Source of the DNA: Achromobacter marplatensis
GTDB taxonomy: Bacteria > Pseudomonadota > Gammaproteobacteria > Burkholderiales > Burkholderiaceae_B
Assembly: GCF_002209535.1 (NCBI RefSeq)
Contig: NZ_NJIG01000006.1
Coordinates: forward strand, 310,001 to 374,000
Reading direction: 5' to 3'
DNA: 64,000 bases
Made by a program: the position numbers and the translations under genes. The notes below the pieces were generated by a model, which made no database searches, was not told the DNA's origin, and saw only the letters and a list, made by a program, of their open reading frames with translations. Within the stretch, counting starts at the first letter, position 1, and every line of letters starts with the position of its first letter. Positions 42,106-51,967 of this stretch are shown here, one piece after another.

Positions 42106-44619
42106 ATGCCGCGCAGCTTCCGTCCCGCAGTCTCCCGTATGTCCGGTGCCCTCCTGTTGGCGTTGGCAGGCCTGGCGGCGCTGCCGCAGCCGGCCGTGGC
42201 ATCCGATATCGGCGCCACCATCGAATCTATCCGCCTGTCGCGCTACCCGCTGCGCGAGCCCGAGCGGCGCGTCTGGGGCACCGAGAACGTCCGCGATGCG
42301 GTGCTGGTCGGCCAGATGGAGAACCGCCTGTACCTGTACCGGTACGTGCGGGGAACGGGCCAGGAGTTCCACCTGGACTTCCGTTCCCAGCCCCTGGCAA
42401 TCGACCCTGCGGCGTGGAAGGCGTCGCGCGAAGAGAACGTGGCGGTCAGGGCGCCGCGCAACGACGAGACCCTTTATTGGGTGGGCTACACCTACAACGA
42501 TGCCGATGACACGCGGTCCGATGGATTCCTGGTGGATGCGGCGGGCAACGCGGCGACGGTTCGCGCGGACGCCTACCTGGCCGTCGTGACCGCCAACCAG
42601 CCGTGGGACGAGGCCCGCAAGGCACAGGCCCTGGCCACGCTGCGGCAAGTGCTCACGAGCTACCCCGGCCGCCTGAGGGCGTTCCCTGCCACGGTGCGTT
42701 TCGAGCATCAGGCGCCGGTGGATGTGACGGCCACGTTCCGCACGCTGCATCAGGTCGCGCGCAGCATCCCGCGCGCCAAGACCGCGGAGTTCGCCCGCGC
42801 GCTGGCGGACCTGCGCCGCTTCGTGATGGAGCGGGACTTTCGAGAGATCGATCCGGGCGGCAAGGATCCCGAGATATTGACGGCGCTGAACGACTACGGC
42901 TTCTGGCTGGCCGAATCGGGCGACGCCGTGCAGGCCGACCGCGTCTTGAGCGACGTGCTGCGGCGCGACCCGGCGCGCACGGCGGCGTACCTGAACCGTG
43001 CGGACGCACGCTGGGCGCAGAGCGCGAAGGCCGGCGACAGGCGCAGCTACTTCGAGACGCTGGCGCGCGAGGACTACCGCCTGTATTGCGCCCAGCGCCT
43101 GGCGGCCAAGGAGCCGATCCCCGGCAATATCGCCAGCCGCATCAGCGCCGCCTTGAATGAAAAGACGCTGGATCCGGCGGTCTGCCGGCCTCGGCTGGCC
43201 ATCTTCAAGGCGATCCGGGCGGATGACGTGGACGCGGTGCGCGCCGAGTTGGCGCGCGGGCAAGACCCGAACGGCGTGAACGAGAACGGCACGTCGGCGC
43301 TGGCCGTGGCGGTGTCCGGCAAGCAGCTGGAAACGGTACGGGTCCTGCTGGCAGCCGGTGCCCGCGCCGACGGCCCCAACAACGGCTTCGTGCTGCTGGC
43401 CAGCGCCTTGCCCGACGCCAAGGACACGCGACCGGCGGCGGAGCGCTACGCCCTGGCCGACGCCTTGATCGCGGCGGGTGCGCCGCTGGATGCCGGCGAC
43501 TACAACGGCACGCCGTTGCTGGTGCGGCGCATTTCGTACTACAGCGAAGATAAGGACAGCCTGACCTACCTGCTGGCCAAGGGCGCCAACCCGAACGCGC
43601 GTGAAAAGAACGGCCGGTCCGCGCTACACGCCGCCATGGGCTCGCCCAGCCGGTTCTGGTTCGCCGAGCAACTGCTGGCCAAGGGCGCGGACATCAACGC
43701 GGCCTATGTCCGGATGTATTACGGTAACCGCGGCATGTGGGAAACGCCTTTGCTGGAAGCGCTGCGCGAATCGAATAGCGGCGAGTTGACGCCGACGGCG
43801 GTGTTTCCGGTCTCGGAGCGGGTGACCTTCGCCCTGGCGCACGGGGCGGACGCGGCGGTGGGCGGCTACAGCGCCAGCAAGACGCCCGAACGCAACGGCC
43901 TGAACGAAGCCTTCAGCCTGGCGGCGCGCACCCTCCAGCCTGCGCTGGTGGATCAGTTGGCGCAAGCCGCTGGCCAGCCGCGTTTGCCGCTGACGCCGGA
44001 ATCGCTGTCCAGCTTGCTCAGCGTGTGGAACCAGGTGGAGATCCGCGCGACCATCAAGCAGAACGGCCCTGAATGGGACGGCCAGCGCGCCAAGCTGCGC
44101 GCCACCGCCGACCGCCTGCTCGCGGCCGGCGTGCCGTTGACGCGCGCGGACGACGCCACGGGCGTCACCAACAACAACATCGCGCCGCTCAGTTTGCCGT
44201 GGCTGCCCGATGACCTGTATCGGGAGTGGCTGGAGAAGGGCGCCGACGCCTCGGACCGGACCGACAAGAGCGTGCGCATCGACGGGGTGGCCGATGCCGA
44301 CGCCTTGCCGCTGGTGATCATGCTGCGCCTGGGCAAGGAAGCCAAAGCGAAGATGCTGCTGGAGCATGACGCCGGGCTGTACCGCACGCCGTGGCGTTGC
44401 GGCATGGCGGTGGCCGATGTGCTGGCGTGGCAGCTGGACGACGGCGGGCCGCTCAGCCCGACGGGCGCGCGTGCCGTGAAACAGGTGCTGGACGGCGCGG
44501 CCGGGGCCGCCAGTTGCGATCTGAACCAGGTCTCGCGCGTGCAGCCGCACGTCGGCGTGTCGGCCAACGATTTGATCAGGCAGGTGGGCGTGGCCTTGAC
44601 GGTGACCGCGCCGAAGTAG
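42106..44619 (+). CDS. exported ankyrin-repeat protein
   Basis: 837-residue protein with a signal peptide (residues 1-33, ending AVASD). Residues ~35-370 form a mixed region with TPR-like helices (for example AESGDAVQADRVLSDVLRRDPARTAAYLNRADARW) and residues ~375-560 hold ankyrin repeats (ENGTSALAVAVSGKQLETVRVLLAAGA, NGRSALHAAMG, AEQLLAKGADINAA). More degenerate repeats follow to ~770. It is probably a large periplasmic scaffold. Function unknown. It is on the opposite strand from the NifQ-family gene, 178 bases away. Confidence 0.86.
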   Translation: MPRSFRPAVSRMSGALLLALAGLAALPQPAVASDIGATIESIRLSRYPLREPERRVWGTENVRDAVLVGQMENRLYLYRYVRGTGQEFHLDFRSQPLAIDPAAWKASREENVAVRAPRNDETLYWVGYTYNDADDTRSDGFLVDAAGNAATVRADAYLAVVTANQPWDEARKAQALATLRQVLTSYPGRLRAFPATVRFEHQAPVDVTATFRTLHQVARSIPRAKTAEFARALADLRRFVMERDFREIDPGGKDPEILTALNDYGFWLAESGDAVQADRVLSDVLRRDPARTAAYLNRADARWAQSAKAGDRRSYFETLAREDYRLYCAQRLAAKEPIPGNIASRISAALNEKTLDPAVCRPRLAIFKAIRADDVDAVRAELARGQDPNGVNENGTSALAVAVSGKQLETVRVLLAAGARADGPNNGFVLLASALPDAKDTRPAAERYALADALIAAGAPLDAGDYNGTPLLVRRISYYSEDKDSLTYLLAKGANPNAREKNGRSALHAAMGSPSRFWFAEQLLAKGADINAAYVRMYYGNRGMWETPLLEALRESNSGELTPTAVFPVSERVTFALAHGADAAVGGYSASKTPERNGLNEAFSLAARTLQPALVDQLAQAAGQPRLPLTPESLSSLLSVWNQVEIRATIKQNGPEWDGQRAKLRATADRLLAAGVPLTRADDATGVTNNNIAPLSLPWLPDDLYREWLEKGADASDRTDKSVRIDGVADADALPLVIMLRLGKEAKAKMLLEHDAGLYRTPWRCGMAVADVLAWQLDDGGPLSPTGARAVKQVLDGAAGAASCDLNQVSRVQPHVGVSANDLIRQVGVALTVTAPK

Positions 44620-44640
44620 GCCTGCAGGCCCCGCAATGCA

Positions 44641-44670
44641 AAACAGGCGCCCGAAGGCGCCTGTTTTTTT
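44641..44670. terminator. bidirectional rho-independent terminator
   Basis: ACAGGCGCC-CGAA-GGCGCCTGT with T7 on the plus side and AAAACA on the other, so it serves the ankyrin gene and the convergent cyoD gene. Confidence 0.85.
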
Positions 44671-44690
44671 GCTTCAACGGCAAGCCGTCA

Positions 44691-45041
44691 TTACATGGCG
44701 TGACCCATGTTGACGTTCATGTTGTACAGCACCCATGCCGAACCGCCGACGATGATGGCGATGATCAGCACGGTGAAGACGAACGCGGCCAGGTTGTCGC
44801 GGGCCGACTTCGACGCGCCCATGTGCAGGAAGTACACCAGTTGCACCAGCAACTGGAGCACGCACAGGGCCACCACGCCGATGATGGTGACGGTGTGGGA
44901 CAGCGCGCCGTGCATCACCAGGCCGAACGAGCCGAAGGTGAGCAGCAGCGAGAGCACGAAACCGATGATGTAGGACTTCAGGCTGCCGTGGTCGGCGGCG
45001 TGATCGTCGTGGCCGTGTGCGGCCGCAGCGGAGTGCGACAT
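44691..45041 (-). CDS. cyoD: cytochrome bo3 quinol oxidase subunit IV
   Basis: 116-residue membrane protein with three helices (YIIGFVLSLLLTFGSFGLV, HTVTIIGVVALCVLQLLVQLVYFLHM, AAFVFTVLIIAIIVGGSAWVLY). It starts with a His-rich cytoplasmic stretch. The ATG overlaps the cyoC stop (TGATG). It is the last gene of cyoABCD and assists assembly of the quinol oxidase. No cyoE (heme O synthase) follows; it must be encoded elsewhere. Confidence 0.94.
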   Translation of the reverse strand: MSHSAAAAHGHDDHAADHGSLKSYIIGFVLSLLLTFGSFGLVMHGALSHTVTIIGVVALCVLQLLVQLVYFLHMGASKSARDNLAAFVFTVLIIAIIVGGSAWVLYNMNVNMGHAM

Positions 45042-45655
45042 CAGATGGCTCCCATAAGATAGACGAAGGTGAAGACGCAGATCCAGACGATGTCCAGGAA
45101 GTGCCAGAACAGGCTCAGGCACGCCAGGCGACGCTTGTTGATCGAGTCCAGGCCATGGCGGCGGATCATGTCCAAGAGGACGATGATCCAGATCAGGCCG
45201 AAGGTGACGTGCAGGCCGTGCGTACCGATCAGCGTGAAGAACGCGGACAGGTAAGCGCTGCGGCCGGGGCCGGCGCCTTCCGTGATCAGGTGATGGAATT
45301 CCCAGACTTCCATCGCGATGAAGCCTGCGCCGAACAGGAACGTCACCATCAACCAGCCCATGGCGCGGGACTTGTTGTTGGCGTGCACGTTCAGGTTGGC
45401 CATCCCGAAGGTGAAGCTCGAGAACAGCAGCAACAGCGTTTCGACCAGGACGAACTTCAGGTCGAACAGTTCCTTGCCCGTGGGGCCGCCCGCGGTGGCG
45501 TTGGACAACACCGCGAACGTGGCGAACAGCACCGAAAAGATCAGCAAGTCGCTCATCAGATAGACCCAGAAACCGAAAACGGTCTTGGATCCATCGTCAT
45601 GATGCGCGTGATCGTCGTGACCCGCGTGGGGGTGAGTGGCTACGGCTTGAATCAT
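45041..45655 (-). CDS. cyoC: cytochrome bo3 quinol oxidase subunit III
   Basis: 204-residue membrane protein with five helices. Family sequence is visible: [25 protein letters not shown], then [18 protein letters not shown] and [20 protein letters not shown]. The N terminus is His/Asp-rich. It ends one base into cyoD and starts 3 bases after cyoB, so all are tightly coupled. Confidence 0.95.
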   Translation of the reverse strand: MIQAVATHPHAGHDDHAHHDDGSKTVFGFWVYLMSDLLIFSVLFATFAVLSNATAGGPTGKELFDLKFVLVETLLLLFSSFTFGMANLNVHANNKSRAMGWLMVTFLFGAGFIAMEVWEFHHLITEGAGPGRSAYLSAFFTLIGTHGLHVTFGLIWIIVLLDMIRRHGLDSINKRRLACLSLFWHFLDIVWICVFTFVYLMGAI

Positions 45656-45658
45656 GGC

Positions 45659-47635
45659 TCAGGCGGCCTTCTGCATTTTTTCAAAGTGGGCGTTTTCGAT
45701 GCGTTCGACTTCCGCGGCCGGGACCCAGTAATCGACGTCGCGGTCGTAGGCGCGGGCGATGAACGAACCGATCATGCCGACGAAACCGGCGATGGCGAGC
45801 CACCAGATGTGCCAGATCAGCGCAAAGCACATCACCAGGCCGAACAGGCCGATGTACACACCGGCGCCGGTGTTCTTCGGCATGTGGATGTCTTCGTACT
45901 TGGCCGGGCGCTTGTAGGCCTTGCCGCTTTGCTTGTCTTCCCAGAACTGGTCCAGCTCTTCAACGTGAGGAACGTGGGCGAAGTTGTAGAAAGGAGCCGG
46001 CGACGAGATCGCCCATTCCAGGGTGCGGCCATCCCAGGGATCGCCGGTGACGTCCTGGTTTTGCTTGCGCTGGCGGACCGACACGAACACTTGTTGCAGC
46101 AGGAACCAGATGCCCAGCATGATCAGCGCGGCGCCAGCCAGCGCGACCAGCAGGTACGGCTGCCACTCGGGGTTGTCGTAGTGGTTCAGGCGACGCGTCA
46201 TGCCCTTGAAGCCCAGGATGTACAGGGGCATGAAGGCCATGAAGAAGCCGACGAACCAGCAGTAGAACGAGTAGCGGCCCAGGCGCTCATTCAGCGTGAA
46301 GCCGAAGGCCTTGGGGAACCAGTAGGTCATGCCCGCGATACAACCGAACACCACGCCACCGATGATGGTGTTGTGGAAGTGGGCGATCAGGAACAAGCTG
46401 TTGTGCAGCACGAACGACACGCCGGGGATGGCCAGCATCACGCCGGTCATGCCGCCGATGACGAAGACGATCATGAAGCCCAGCGTCCACAGCACCGGCG
46501 TCGTGATGCGCAGGCGGCCGCGGTAGATGGTGAACAGCCAGTTGAAGATCTTGGCGCCGGTCGGGATCGAGATGATCATTGTCGCAATGCCGAAGAAGGC
46601 ATTGACGTTGGCCCCCGCACCCATCGTGAAGAAGTGGTGCAGCCAGACCAGGAACGACAGCACGCCGATGGCGGCCGTGGCGTAGACCATGGACTTGTAG
46701 CCGAACAGCGTCTTGCGGGCGAAGGTGGCAACCACTTCCGAATACACGCCAAACGCCGGCAGCACCAGGATGTAGACCTCGGGGTGGCCCCAGATCCAGA
46801 TCAGGTTCACGTACATCATGACGTTGCCGCCCATGTCGTTCGTGAAGAAGTGCGTGCCCAGGTAGCGGTCGGCGGTCAGGAGCGCCAGCGTTGCGGCCAG
46901 GACGGGGAAGGCCGCGACGATCAGCACGTTGGTGACCAGCGAGGTCCACGTGAAAATCGGCATCTTCATCAGGCTCATGCCCGGTGCGCGCATGCGCAGG
47001 ATGGTCACGATGAAGTTGATGCCGCTGAGCGTTGTGCCCAACCCGGATATCTGGAGCGCCCAGATGTAGTAGTCCACCCCGACGCTTGGGCTGTAATCCA
47101 ACCCGGACAGCGGCGGATAGGCGAGCCAGCCGGTCGCGGCGAATTCGCCCACGAACAGCGAGATCATCATCAGCGCGACGCCGGCGCCGAACAGCCAGAA
47201 GCTCAGCGAGTTCAGGAACGGGTAGGCCACGTCGCGGGCGCCGATCTGCAGCGGCACCACGATGTTCATCAGCCCGGTGATGAAGGGCATCGCCATGAAG
47301 AAAATCATGATGACGCCGTGGGCGGTGAAGATCTGGTCGTAGTGATGGGGAGGCAGGAAGCCCGCGGAGTCGGCGGACGCGACCGCCAACTGGGTACGCA
47401 TCATGATGGCGTCGGCAAAGCCGCGCAGCAGCATGATCAGCGCGACGATGATGTACATCACGCCGATGCGCTTGTGGTCGACGGAGGTCAGCCATTCCGT
47501 CCACAGGTACTTCCACTTGCCGAAGTAGGTGATGGCGCCGAAGACCGCTAGGCCTCCCAGGCACACGGCGGCCAGCGTAACCATGACGATAGGTTCATGG
47601 TACGGAATGGCCTCGAGGGTGAGTTTCCCGAGCAT
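45659..47635 (-). CDS. cyoB: cytochrome bo3 quinol oxidase subunit I
   Basis: 658-residue catalytic subunit with about 15 helices. The low-spin heme ligand His is in [10 protein letters not shown], the CuB His and cross-linked Tyr in [20 protein letters not shown], the other CuB His pair in [11 protein letters not shown], and the heme His residues in [12 protein letters not shown]. It reduces oxygen to water with ubiquinol electrons and pumps protons. It starts 2 bases after cyoA. Confidence 0.97.
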   Translation of the reverse strand: MLGKLTLEAIPYHEPIVMVTLAAVCLGGLAVFGAITYFGKWKYLWTEWLTSVDHKRIGVMYIIVALIMLLRGFADAIMMRTQLAVASADSAGFLPPHHYDQIFTAHGVIMIFFMAMPFITGLMNIVVPLQIGARDVAYPFLNSLSFWLFGAGVALMMISLFVGEFAATGWLAYPPLSGLDYSPSVGVDYYIWALQISGLGTTLSGINFIVTILRMRAPGMSLMKMPIFTWTSLVTNVLIVAAFPVLAATLALLTADRYLGTHFFTNDMGGNVMMYVNLIWIWGHPEVYILVLPAFGVYSEVVATFARKTLFGYKSMVYATAAIGVLSFLVWLHHFFTMGAGANVNAFFGIATMIISIPTGAKIFNWLFTIYRGRLRITTPVLWTLGFMIVFVIGGMTGVMLAIPGVSFVLHNSLFLIAHFHNTIIGGVVFGCIAGMTYWFPKAFGFTLNERLGRYSFYCWFVGFFMAFMPLYILGFKGMTRRLNHYDNPEWQPYLLVALAGAALIMLGIWFLLQQVFVSVRQRKQNQDVTGDPWDGRTLEWAISSPAPFYNFAHVPHVEELDQFWEDKQSGKAYKRPAKYEDIHMPKNTGAGVYIGLFGLVMCFALIWHIWWLAIAGFVGMIGSFIARAYDRDVDYWVPAAEVERIENAHFEKMQKAA

Positions 47636-47637
47636 TG

Positions 47638-48546
47638 TTAGTTAATTCCTGCGATCAGATTGTTCGACGTGGAGGTGCACGTGGCGGAGTCCACGCCGGC
47701 CATCTTGGACATGGTGCTGCCCAAGACGAAATCAAACATGGCGGGAGGCGCCGAGGAGTACTTGACGACCGGGTTGCGCTCGCTGCGCTTGGTCAGTTCG
47801 GCATACACCTCGGGGGTCAGCGCCGTGGGCGAAGCCTTGGCTTCCTTGACCCAGTTGTCGAACCCTTCCTGCGACGTCGCGATGGCCTTGAAGCGCATGC
47901 CGGAGAAACCGGCGCCGCTGTAGTTGGCCGAGATGCCGGCATAGGTGCCAGCTTCCGTCGCATTCAGGTGCAACTTCGTTTCCATGCCGGCCATCGAGTA
48001 GATCTGGCTACCCAGCTGGGGGATGAAGAACGAATTCATGACCGAAGCCGACGTGATCCGGAAGTTGACCGGGACGTCCACGGGGAACGCAATTTCGTTC
48101 ACCGTGGCGATGTCGTACTCGGGGTAGATGAACAGCCATTTCCAATCCAGCGACACCACCTCGATGGTGACGGGCTTGTGTTCGGAAACAAGCGGCTTGT
48201 AGGGATCCAGCGCGTGCGTGGAGCGCCAGGTGATCACGGCAAGAATCGCCACGATGATACAAGGAACGGTCCAGACCACGACTTCGATCGCCGTGGAGTG
48301 GGCCCACTTGGGCTGGTAGTCGGCTTTGGTATTGGACGCGCGGTATTTCCACGCAAACGACACGATCATGAACAGTACTGGAATCACAACGATGAGCATC
48401 AGCCCCGTCGCCGTGAACAGCAAAGTCTTTTCCTGAGCGCCAATGTCTCCCTTGGGGGAGAGGATTTCCATGTTGCAGCCGCCAAGCAGCATGACCGCGC
48501 CGACGCCAAAAATGCGCGTTAGGGTCGCAAGGAGGGGGTGTTTCAC
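47638..48546 (-). CDS. cyoA: cytochrome bo3 quinol oxidase subunit II
   Basis: 302-residue lipoprotein (lipobox LLGGC, Cys at about residue 24) with two membrane helices and a periplasmic cupredoxin-like domain. The CuA ligands of cytochrome c oxidases are absent, as expected for a quinol oxidase ([37 protein letters not shown]). The start is GTG 48546, with AAGG 6 nt upstream and a good signal peptide; a longer frame exists but begins with Cys/Pro-rich sequence. It heads cyoABCD. Confidence 0.92.
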   Translation of the reverse strand: MKHPLLATLTRIFGVGAVMLLGGCNMEILSPKGDIGAQEKTLLFTATGLMLIVVIPVLFMIVSFAWKYRASNTKADYQPKWAHSTAIEVVVWTVPCIIVAILAVITWRSTHALDPYKPLVSEHKPVTIEVVSLDWKWLFIYPEYDIATVNEIAFPVDVPVNFRITSASVMNSFFIPQLGSQIYSMAGMETKLHLNATEAGTYAGISANYSGAGFSGMRFKAIATSQEGFDNWVKEAKASPTALTPEVYAELTKRSERNPVVKYSSAPPAMFDFVLGSTMSKMAGVDSATCTSTSNNLIAGIN

Positions 48547-48573
48547 GTACAGCCTTGGATGGATGGTTGGAAA

Positions 48574-48611
48574 TGCTGCAGGGCAGCAGACTGGAATGCT
48601 GCCAAGCAGCA
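48574..48611 (-). promoter_or_regulatory. two tandem TGCTGC hairpins in the cyoA leader
   Basis: TGCTGC-AGG-GCAGCA (48574-48588) and TGCTGC-CAA-GCAGCA (48597-48611) have identical 6-bp stems and 3-base loops, repeated every 23 bases. They lie 28-65 bases upstream of the cyoA start and would be transcribed in the leader. Confidence 0.5.
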
Positions 48612-48707
48612 ACGTCCATCCTATCGGCTTGATATCGGTCAAGCCTGCGACACATGGTCGCATTGCCTGGGAGGATTCTGCCCCCAGCGGGGCACATTCA
48701 GGGTTTT

Positions 48708-48736
48708 CCTAGGGAGCAGATGCCCTAGGGAGCAGA
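48708..48736. repeat. 13-bp direct repeat upstream of cyoA
   Basis: CCTAGGGAGCAGA occurs at 48708-48720 and 48724-48736 (16-base period). It is next to the RegA-like dyad. It could be a pair of activator sites. Confidence 0.5.
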
Positions 48737-48743
48737 ACGGGGG

Positions 48744-48760
48744 TGCGACGATATGTCGCA
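48744..48760. promoter_or_regulatory. RegA/PrrA-type dyad upstream of cyoA
   Basis: TGCGAC-GATAT-GTCGCA is a perfect 6-5-6 inverted repeat. GCGnC-N5-GnCGC is close to the binding consensus of RegA/PrrA/ActR response regulators as I recall it. It lies 198 bases upstream of the cyoA start and 45 bases downstream of the regA stop, so the regA gene itself is beside its probable site. Confidence 0.6.
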
Positions 48761-48804
48761 GGTGCACATGAGGGTGTTGTAAAGATGTGTCGCAACTGCA
48801 CAAG

Positions 48805-49359
48805 TCAGTCGACGAGTACCTCGCGTTCCGGCCCCGGTTTTTTTGCCAGCTTGCGCTGCAGGGAACGGCGGTGCATGCCCAACAGGCGCGCCGCCGCCGA
48901 AACGTTGCCGCCAGTCTCGTGCAGGGCCTGATGGATGTGCTCCCATTCTAGGCGGTGCAACGGCGTCATGGTCGTTTCGATCGTAACGGATTCTGGCTTT
49001 ACCAGGCCCAGCGTGCGCAGGATCATCGGCGCGGTGGCCGGCTTGGGCAGGTAGTCGTCCGCGCCGCGCTTGATGGCTTCCACCGCAGTCGCCACGCTGG
49101 CGTAGCCCGTGACCAGCAGGATCCGCATGTCCGCACGCAGGGCGCGAAGCGGGCGGATGAGCGTCAGGCCGGAGTCCTCGCCCAGGCGCAGGTCCACCAG
49201 GGCGAAGGCCGGCCGGATCTCCTCGGCCACGCGCAGCGCTTCCGCGATGCCGGTGGCGGTGCGGGTTTCCAGGCCACGGCGCGACAGGCTGCGCTGCAAA
49301 GTGCGCACATACAGTTCGTCGTCGTCGATCAACAGGCCAAGGTCGGTAGGATTCATCAC
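48805..49359 (-). CDS. regA: RegA/PrrA/ActR-family response regulator
   Basis: 184-residue regulator. The receiver has the acidic pair D12-D14, phospho-Asp D56 (ALVDLRLG), T84 and K106 (LPKPAT). After a linker, the DNA-binding helix-turn-helix GGNVSAAARLLGMHRRSLQRKLAKK (residues 150-174) is almost identical to that of RegA/PrrA/RoxR. It responds to the redox state through RegB and controls respiratory and energy genes. It is downstream of the kinase gene by 2 bases. Start may be the second Met. Confidence 0.93.
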   Translation of the reverse strand: MMNPTDLGLLIDDDELYVRTLQRSLSRRGLETRTATGIAEALRVAEEIRPAFALVDLRLGEDSGLTLIRPLRALRADMRILLVTGYASVATAVEAIKRGADDYLPKPATAPMILRTLGLVKPESVTIETTMTPLHRLEWEHIHQALHETGGNVSAAARLLGMHRRSLQRKLAKKPGPEREVLVD

Positions 49360-49361
49360 TG

Positions 49362-50564
49362 TCAGGTTCCGGGGTTGCCCAGGGGCAGGTAAAAGCGGAT
49401 GCGGGTGCCTCCCCCTGAGGCGGCGGTCATGGTCATTTCACCGCCCAGCTGTTCCACGGTGGCGTGCGAGAGCGCCAGGCCAACGCCCAACCCTCCCGGC
49501 TTGCCGCTGTTGAACAGGCTGGTCGCGGGCAGCAGGGTCTGGTCGGGGTCGAAACCGCGCCCGTAGTCCCGCACTTCGCCGCGCAGGGCGCCATAGCCAT
49601 ATTCCAGATGCAGGTCCACGCGGGGGGCCTCGGCGGCCTCGCCGGCGTCCGCCGCGTTGTTCAAGAGCGCTTGCAGCAGGTGCGCGATCGCCGGGTCCAC
49701 CCGCAGGCTGGTCGGCAGGACGCCCGAGCGTTGCAGGTCGATCGTTGGCCGGATCAGGCGCCATTGCCCCACCACACGCACCAGGTCCACTGCGGTTGGG
49801 ACCGCCAGATTGCGGATGCGTTCCCGGCACAGGGCCAGCAATTGGCTCAAGGTGGCCACGTCGTCGCGCAGGTCGTCGTCCTTGACCTCGGCGGCGATCT
49901 CGTCGGCCAGGAGCGTCATGGTGGCAAGCGGCGTGTTCAGTTCATGCGCCATGGCCGCCGCGTGCGTGGCCAGGGCGACGATGCCCTCGTTGCGGGTGAA
50001 GCGTTCGCGCAGCCGGGCCAGTTCGCGCTCGCGGTCGCGCAGGTCCGACGCCAGCCGGGTGGAAAACACCAGCACGACCACTACGGAAATCAGGAAGTTC
50101 ACGCCCAGGCCCCAGAGCAGCAGGGAATGGGTGTCGACGTCGCCGCGCAGGGGCTGGCCGAAGATGGCCGCCGCCGCATAGCCGGAAATGCCCGCCACCG
50201 CCGCCGCCAGCGCCCAGTTGCGCGGCAGCGCCAGGGCCGCCAGTGCGGTCAGGATCAGGAACATCGTGCCGAACGGATTGCTGATGCCGCCGCTCCAGCC
50301 CACCATCCACGACAACACCGCCATGTCGACGAACAGGTGGCCGAAGGCGGTGGCGTGGGACAGGTCTCGGGGGCGGCGCAGGCGCAGGCTGGCGTAGGCG
50401 TTGAATCCGATCAGCACGCCCACGCCGATCCACAAGGGCTCAAGCGGCAGGGCAAGGCCCAGCACGCTGCTGGCCAGCAGGATGGTGGCGGCTTGGCCCG
50501 CGATGGCGAGCCAGCGCAGGCTGCATAAGGTACGCAGGAATGAAAAGGCGGAACTACCGGGCAT
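49362..50564 (-). CDS. regB: RegB/PrrB-family redox-sensing histidine kinase
   Basis: 400-residue kinase with six membrane helices (residues ~15-165). The quinone-binding motif GGISNPF is at 92-98. The phospho-His H207 lies in AMAHELNTPLAT, and redox-active Cys C246 in LALCRERI, matching Cys265 of Rhodobacter RegB. The ATPase boxes are NNAADAGEAAEA, DYGRGFD and GLGVGLALSH. All features needed for redox control are present. The start MPGSSAF was chosen because upstream residues are Pro/Arg-rich. It lies upstream of regA and cyoABCD on the same strand. Confidence 0.93.
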   Translation of the reverse strand: MPGSSAFSFLRTLCSLRWLAIAGQAATILLASSVLGLALPLEPLWIGVGVLIGFNAYASLRLRRPRDLSHATAFGHLFVDMAVLSWMVGWSGGISNPFGTMFLILTALAALALPRNWALAAAVAGISGYAAAAIFGQPLRGDVDTHSLLLWGLGVNFLISVVVVLVFSTRLASDLRDRERELARLRERFTRNEGIVALATHAAAMAHELNTPLATMTLLADEIAAEVKDDDLRDDVATLSQLLALCRERIRNLAVPTAVDLVRVVGQWRLIRPTIDLQRSGVLPTSLRVDPAIAHLLQALLNNAADAGEAAEAPRVDLHLEYGYGALRGEVRDYGRGFDPDQTLLPATSLFNSGKPGGLGVGLALSHATVEQLGGEMTMTAASGGGTRIRFYLPLGNPGT

Positions 50565-50580
50565 ATCCAGACACAGAGGT

Positions 50581-50598
50581 GCCGGCGGGCCCGCCGGC
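50581..50598. repeat. 18-bp perfect GC palindrome before regB
   Basis: GCCGGCGGGCCCGCCGGC is fully self-complementary and lies 17 bases before the regB start. It may form a hairpin in the leader or just reflect high GC content. Confidence 0.35.
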
Positions 50599-50780
50599 GG
50601 GTCAAGCGCCCGGCGGCGCGGAACGCAGGCATCCGGCGCGCGGCGCAAGCGGCCGGCTGCCGTCGGGCCTGATTACGGCGACGACGGCGGATGTGCTGGC
50701 ATTGTATGGCGATTCAGCCTGACACGCTGACGGGGGCGTCAGATGGTGCGTCCCCGATATTCGCCAAGCGGTCCTGCGCG

Positions 50781-51152
50781 TCAATGGATATCGGACATGC
50801 CGCTGTGGGCCATGGCCGCGGGCGGGTAGTCTTCCTGGTCGGACGCCATCTGGCCTTGGACCTGGGCCTGCTGCAATTCCTGCTCGACCTGGGCGCGGCT
50901 TTCGGATTGGGTGGACGCGACGGGGGGCGGGTAGTCTTCCTGGCCGAACGAATACGTGCCGTTGGCCTTGGCCTGGGCCAGTTCGGCGGCCACCTGGGCG
51001 GAGGTCTTGGCGGTGGGGGCCGGGTAGCCGACGCGCCAGTCGCCGTACAGATCGCGCTTGTACTGGGTGGTGGGGGCCGCGGTTTGGGCCTGGGCAGCTC
51101 CCGCGACAGCCAAGCCGGCGCAAAGCAACAACGTGGTGGTGAAGGTCTTCAT
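50781..51152 (-). CDS. DUF4148 exported protein
   Basis: 123-residue protein with a signal peptide (residues 1-22, ending AAQAQT). Two DUF4148-type helical segments (SAQVAAELAQAKANG, SRAQVEQELQQAQVQG) follow beta/loop stretches that contain repeated EDYPPP. It is the second DUF4148 gene in the window (the other is at 37432). Function unknown. It precedes regB on the same strand by 217 bases. Confidence 0.83.
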   Translation of the reverse strand: MKTFTTTLLLCAGLAVAGAAQAQTAAPTTQYKRDLYGDWRVGYPAPTAKTSAQVAAELAQAKANGTYSFGQEDYPPPVASTQSESRAQVEQELQQAQVQGQMASDQEDYPPAAMAHSGMSDIH

Positions 51153-51434
51153 GAAACGCTCCTGGCAAACAAAGCCTGCGGCCGGTCTGGCCGCGCCGTC
51201 GTCCGCGATGTTGCCGACGGACGATTTCCTGGATGCGGGAATGCCTGGCCGGGTGCGTGAAAACGGCGCGCATCCGGTCTTTTCAATTCGACAGGGCGAG
51301 CGCCGTGGTGTTGCAGGGAAATCGGCGGCGGGACGCGAAAGGTATTTCAAGCCTGAAGTACAGGTGTCATTCGGCTTTCATGGGGTCGTTCCCCATTGGC
51401 CGCGGCCGCCGCCAGCTTGCTCTCTATATATAGC

Positions 51435-51935
51435 TCAGTGGCCGTGCTGCGTCGCCGGGGCGGAGCCGGCCTTGGCGTTCAACGCGCGGGCCTCGGCCTG
51501 CACCGGCACGCGGCGCTGCTGTTGCTTGGCATCTTCCACCACCAGCGTCAGCGGGATGCGGTCGCCCGGATTGATCTGCCGGGCCAGGTCGATCAGCATC
51601 ACGTGATAACCGCCGGGTTTCAGCTCCACCGGCTGGCCGGCGGGCAGGTCGATGCCGGGCACCTGGCGCATTTTCATGACGTTGTCCTGCATGGCCATCT
51701 CGTGCACTTCCACGTGCTTGGCGGCATCGGACTCCACGGCCACCAGGCGGCCGGGTACGGCCGAGGTCAGGCGCATGAAGGCGCCGGTGGCATGCTGGCT
51801 GGGCACGGTGGCGCGCACCCAGGCGTCGTCCACCTTCAAGGCGGCGTCCTGCGCCAGGGCGGTGGGCGCAACCCCCGCCAGCGCGCACAGGGAAAGGGCG
51901 GCGGCCAGGGACTTGAGCGAAATTTTCTTCATCAT
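51435..51935 (-). CDS. periplasmic copper chaperone PCu(A)C
   Basis: 166-residue exported cupredoxin-like protein (signal peptide 1-28). The copper motif H(M)x10Mx21HxM is exact: H78 with M80, M89, then H111 and M113. These chaperones bring Cu(I) to cytochrome oxidase together with SCO proteins. It is the last gene of the leftward DUF2946-SCO-PCuAC set; 32 bases separate it from the SCO gene. Confidence 0.92.
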   Translation of the reverse strand: MMKKISLKSLAAALSLCALAGVAPTALAQDAALKVDDAWVRATVPSQHATGAFMRLTSAVPGRLVAVESDAAKHVEVHEMAMQDNVMKMRQVPGIDLPAGQPVELKPGGYHVMLIDLARQINPGDRIPLTLVVEDAKQQQRRVPVQAEARALNAKAGSAPATQHGH

Positions 51936-51967
51936 GGTGGCTTCTCTATCGGGTTGGCGGCGTGGAG

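Noticed and set aside
45017..47551. 844-codon open frame opposite to cyoB
   Set aside because: Asp/Gln/His-rich antisense shadow; cyoB on the other strand has every expected ligand.
44691..48546. missing cyoE as a sign of a broken oxidase operon
   Set aside because: Subunit genes A-D are intact and the heme O synthase gene is often located elsewhere.
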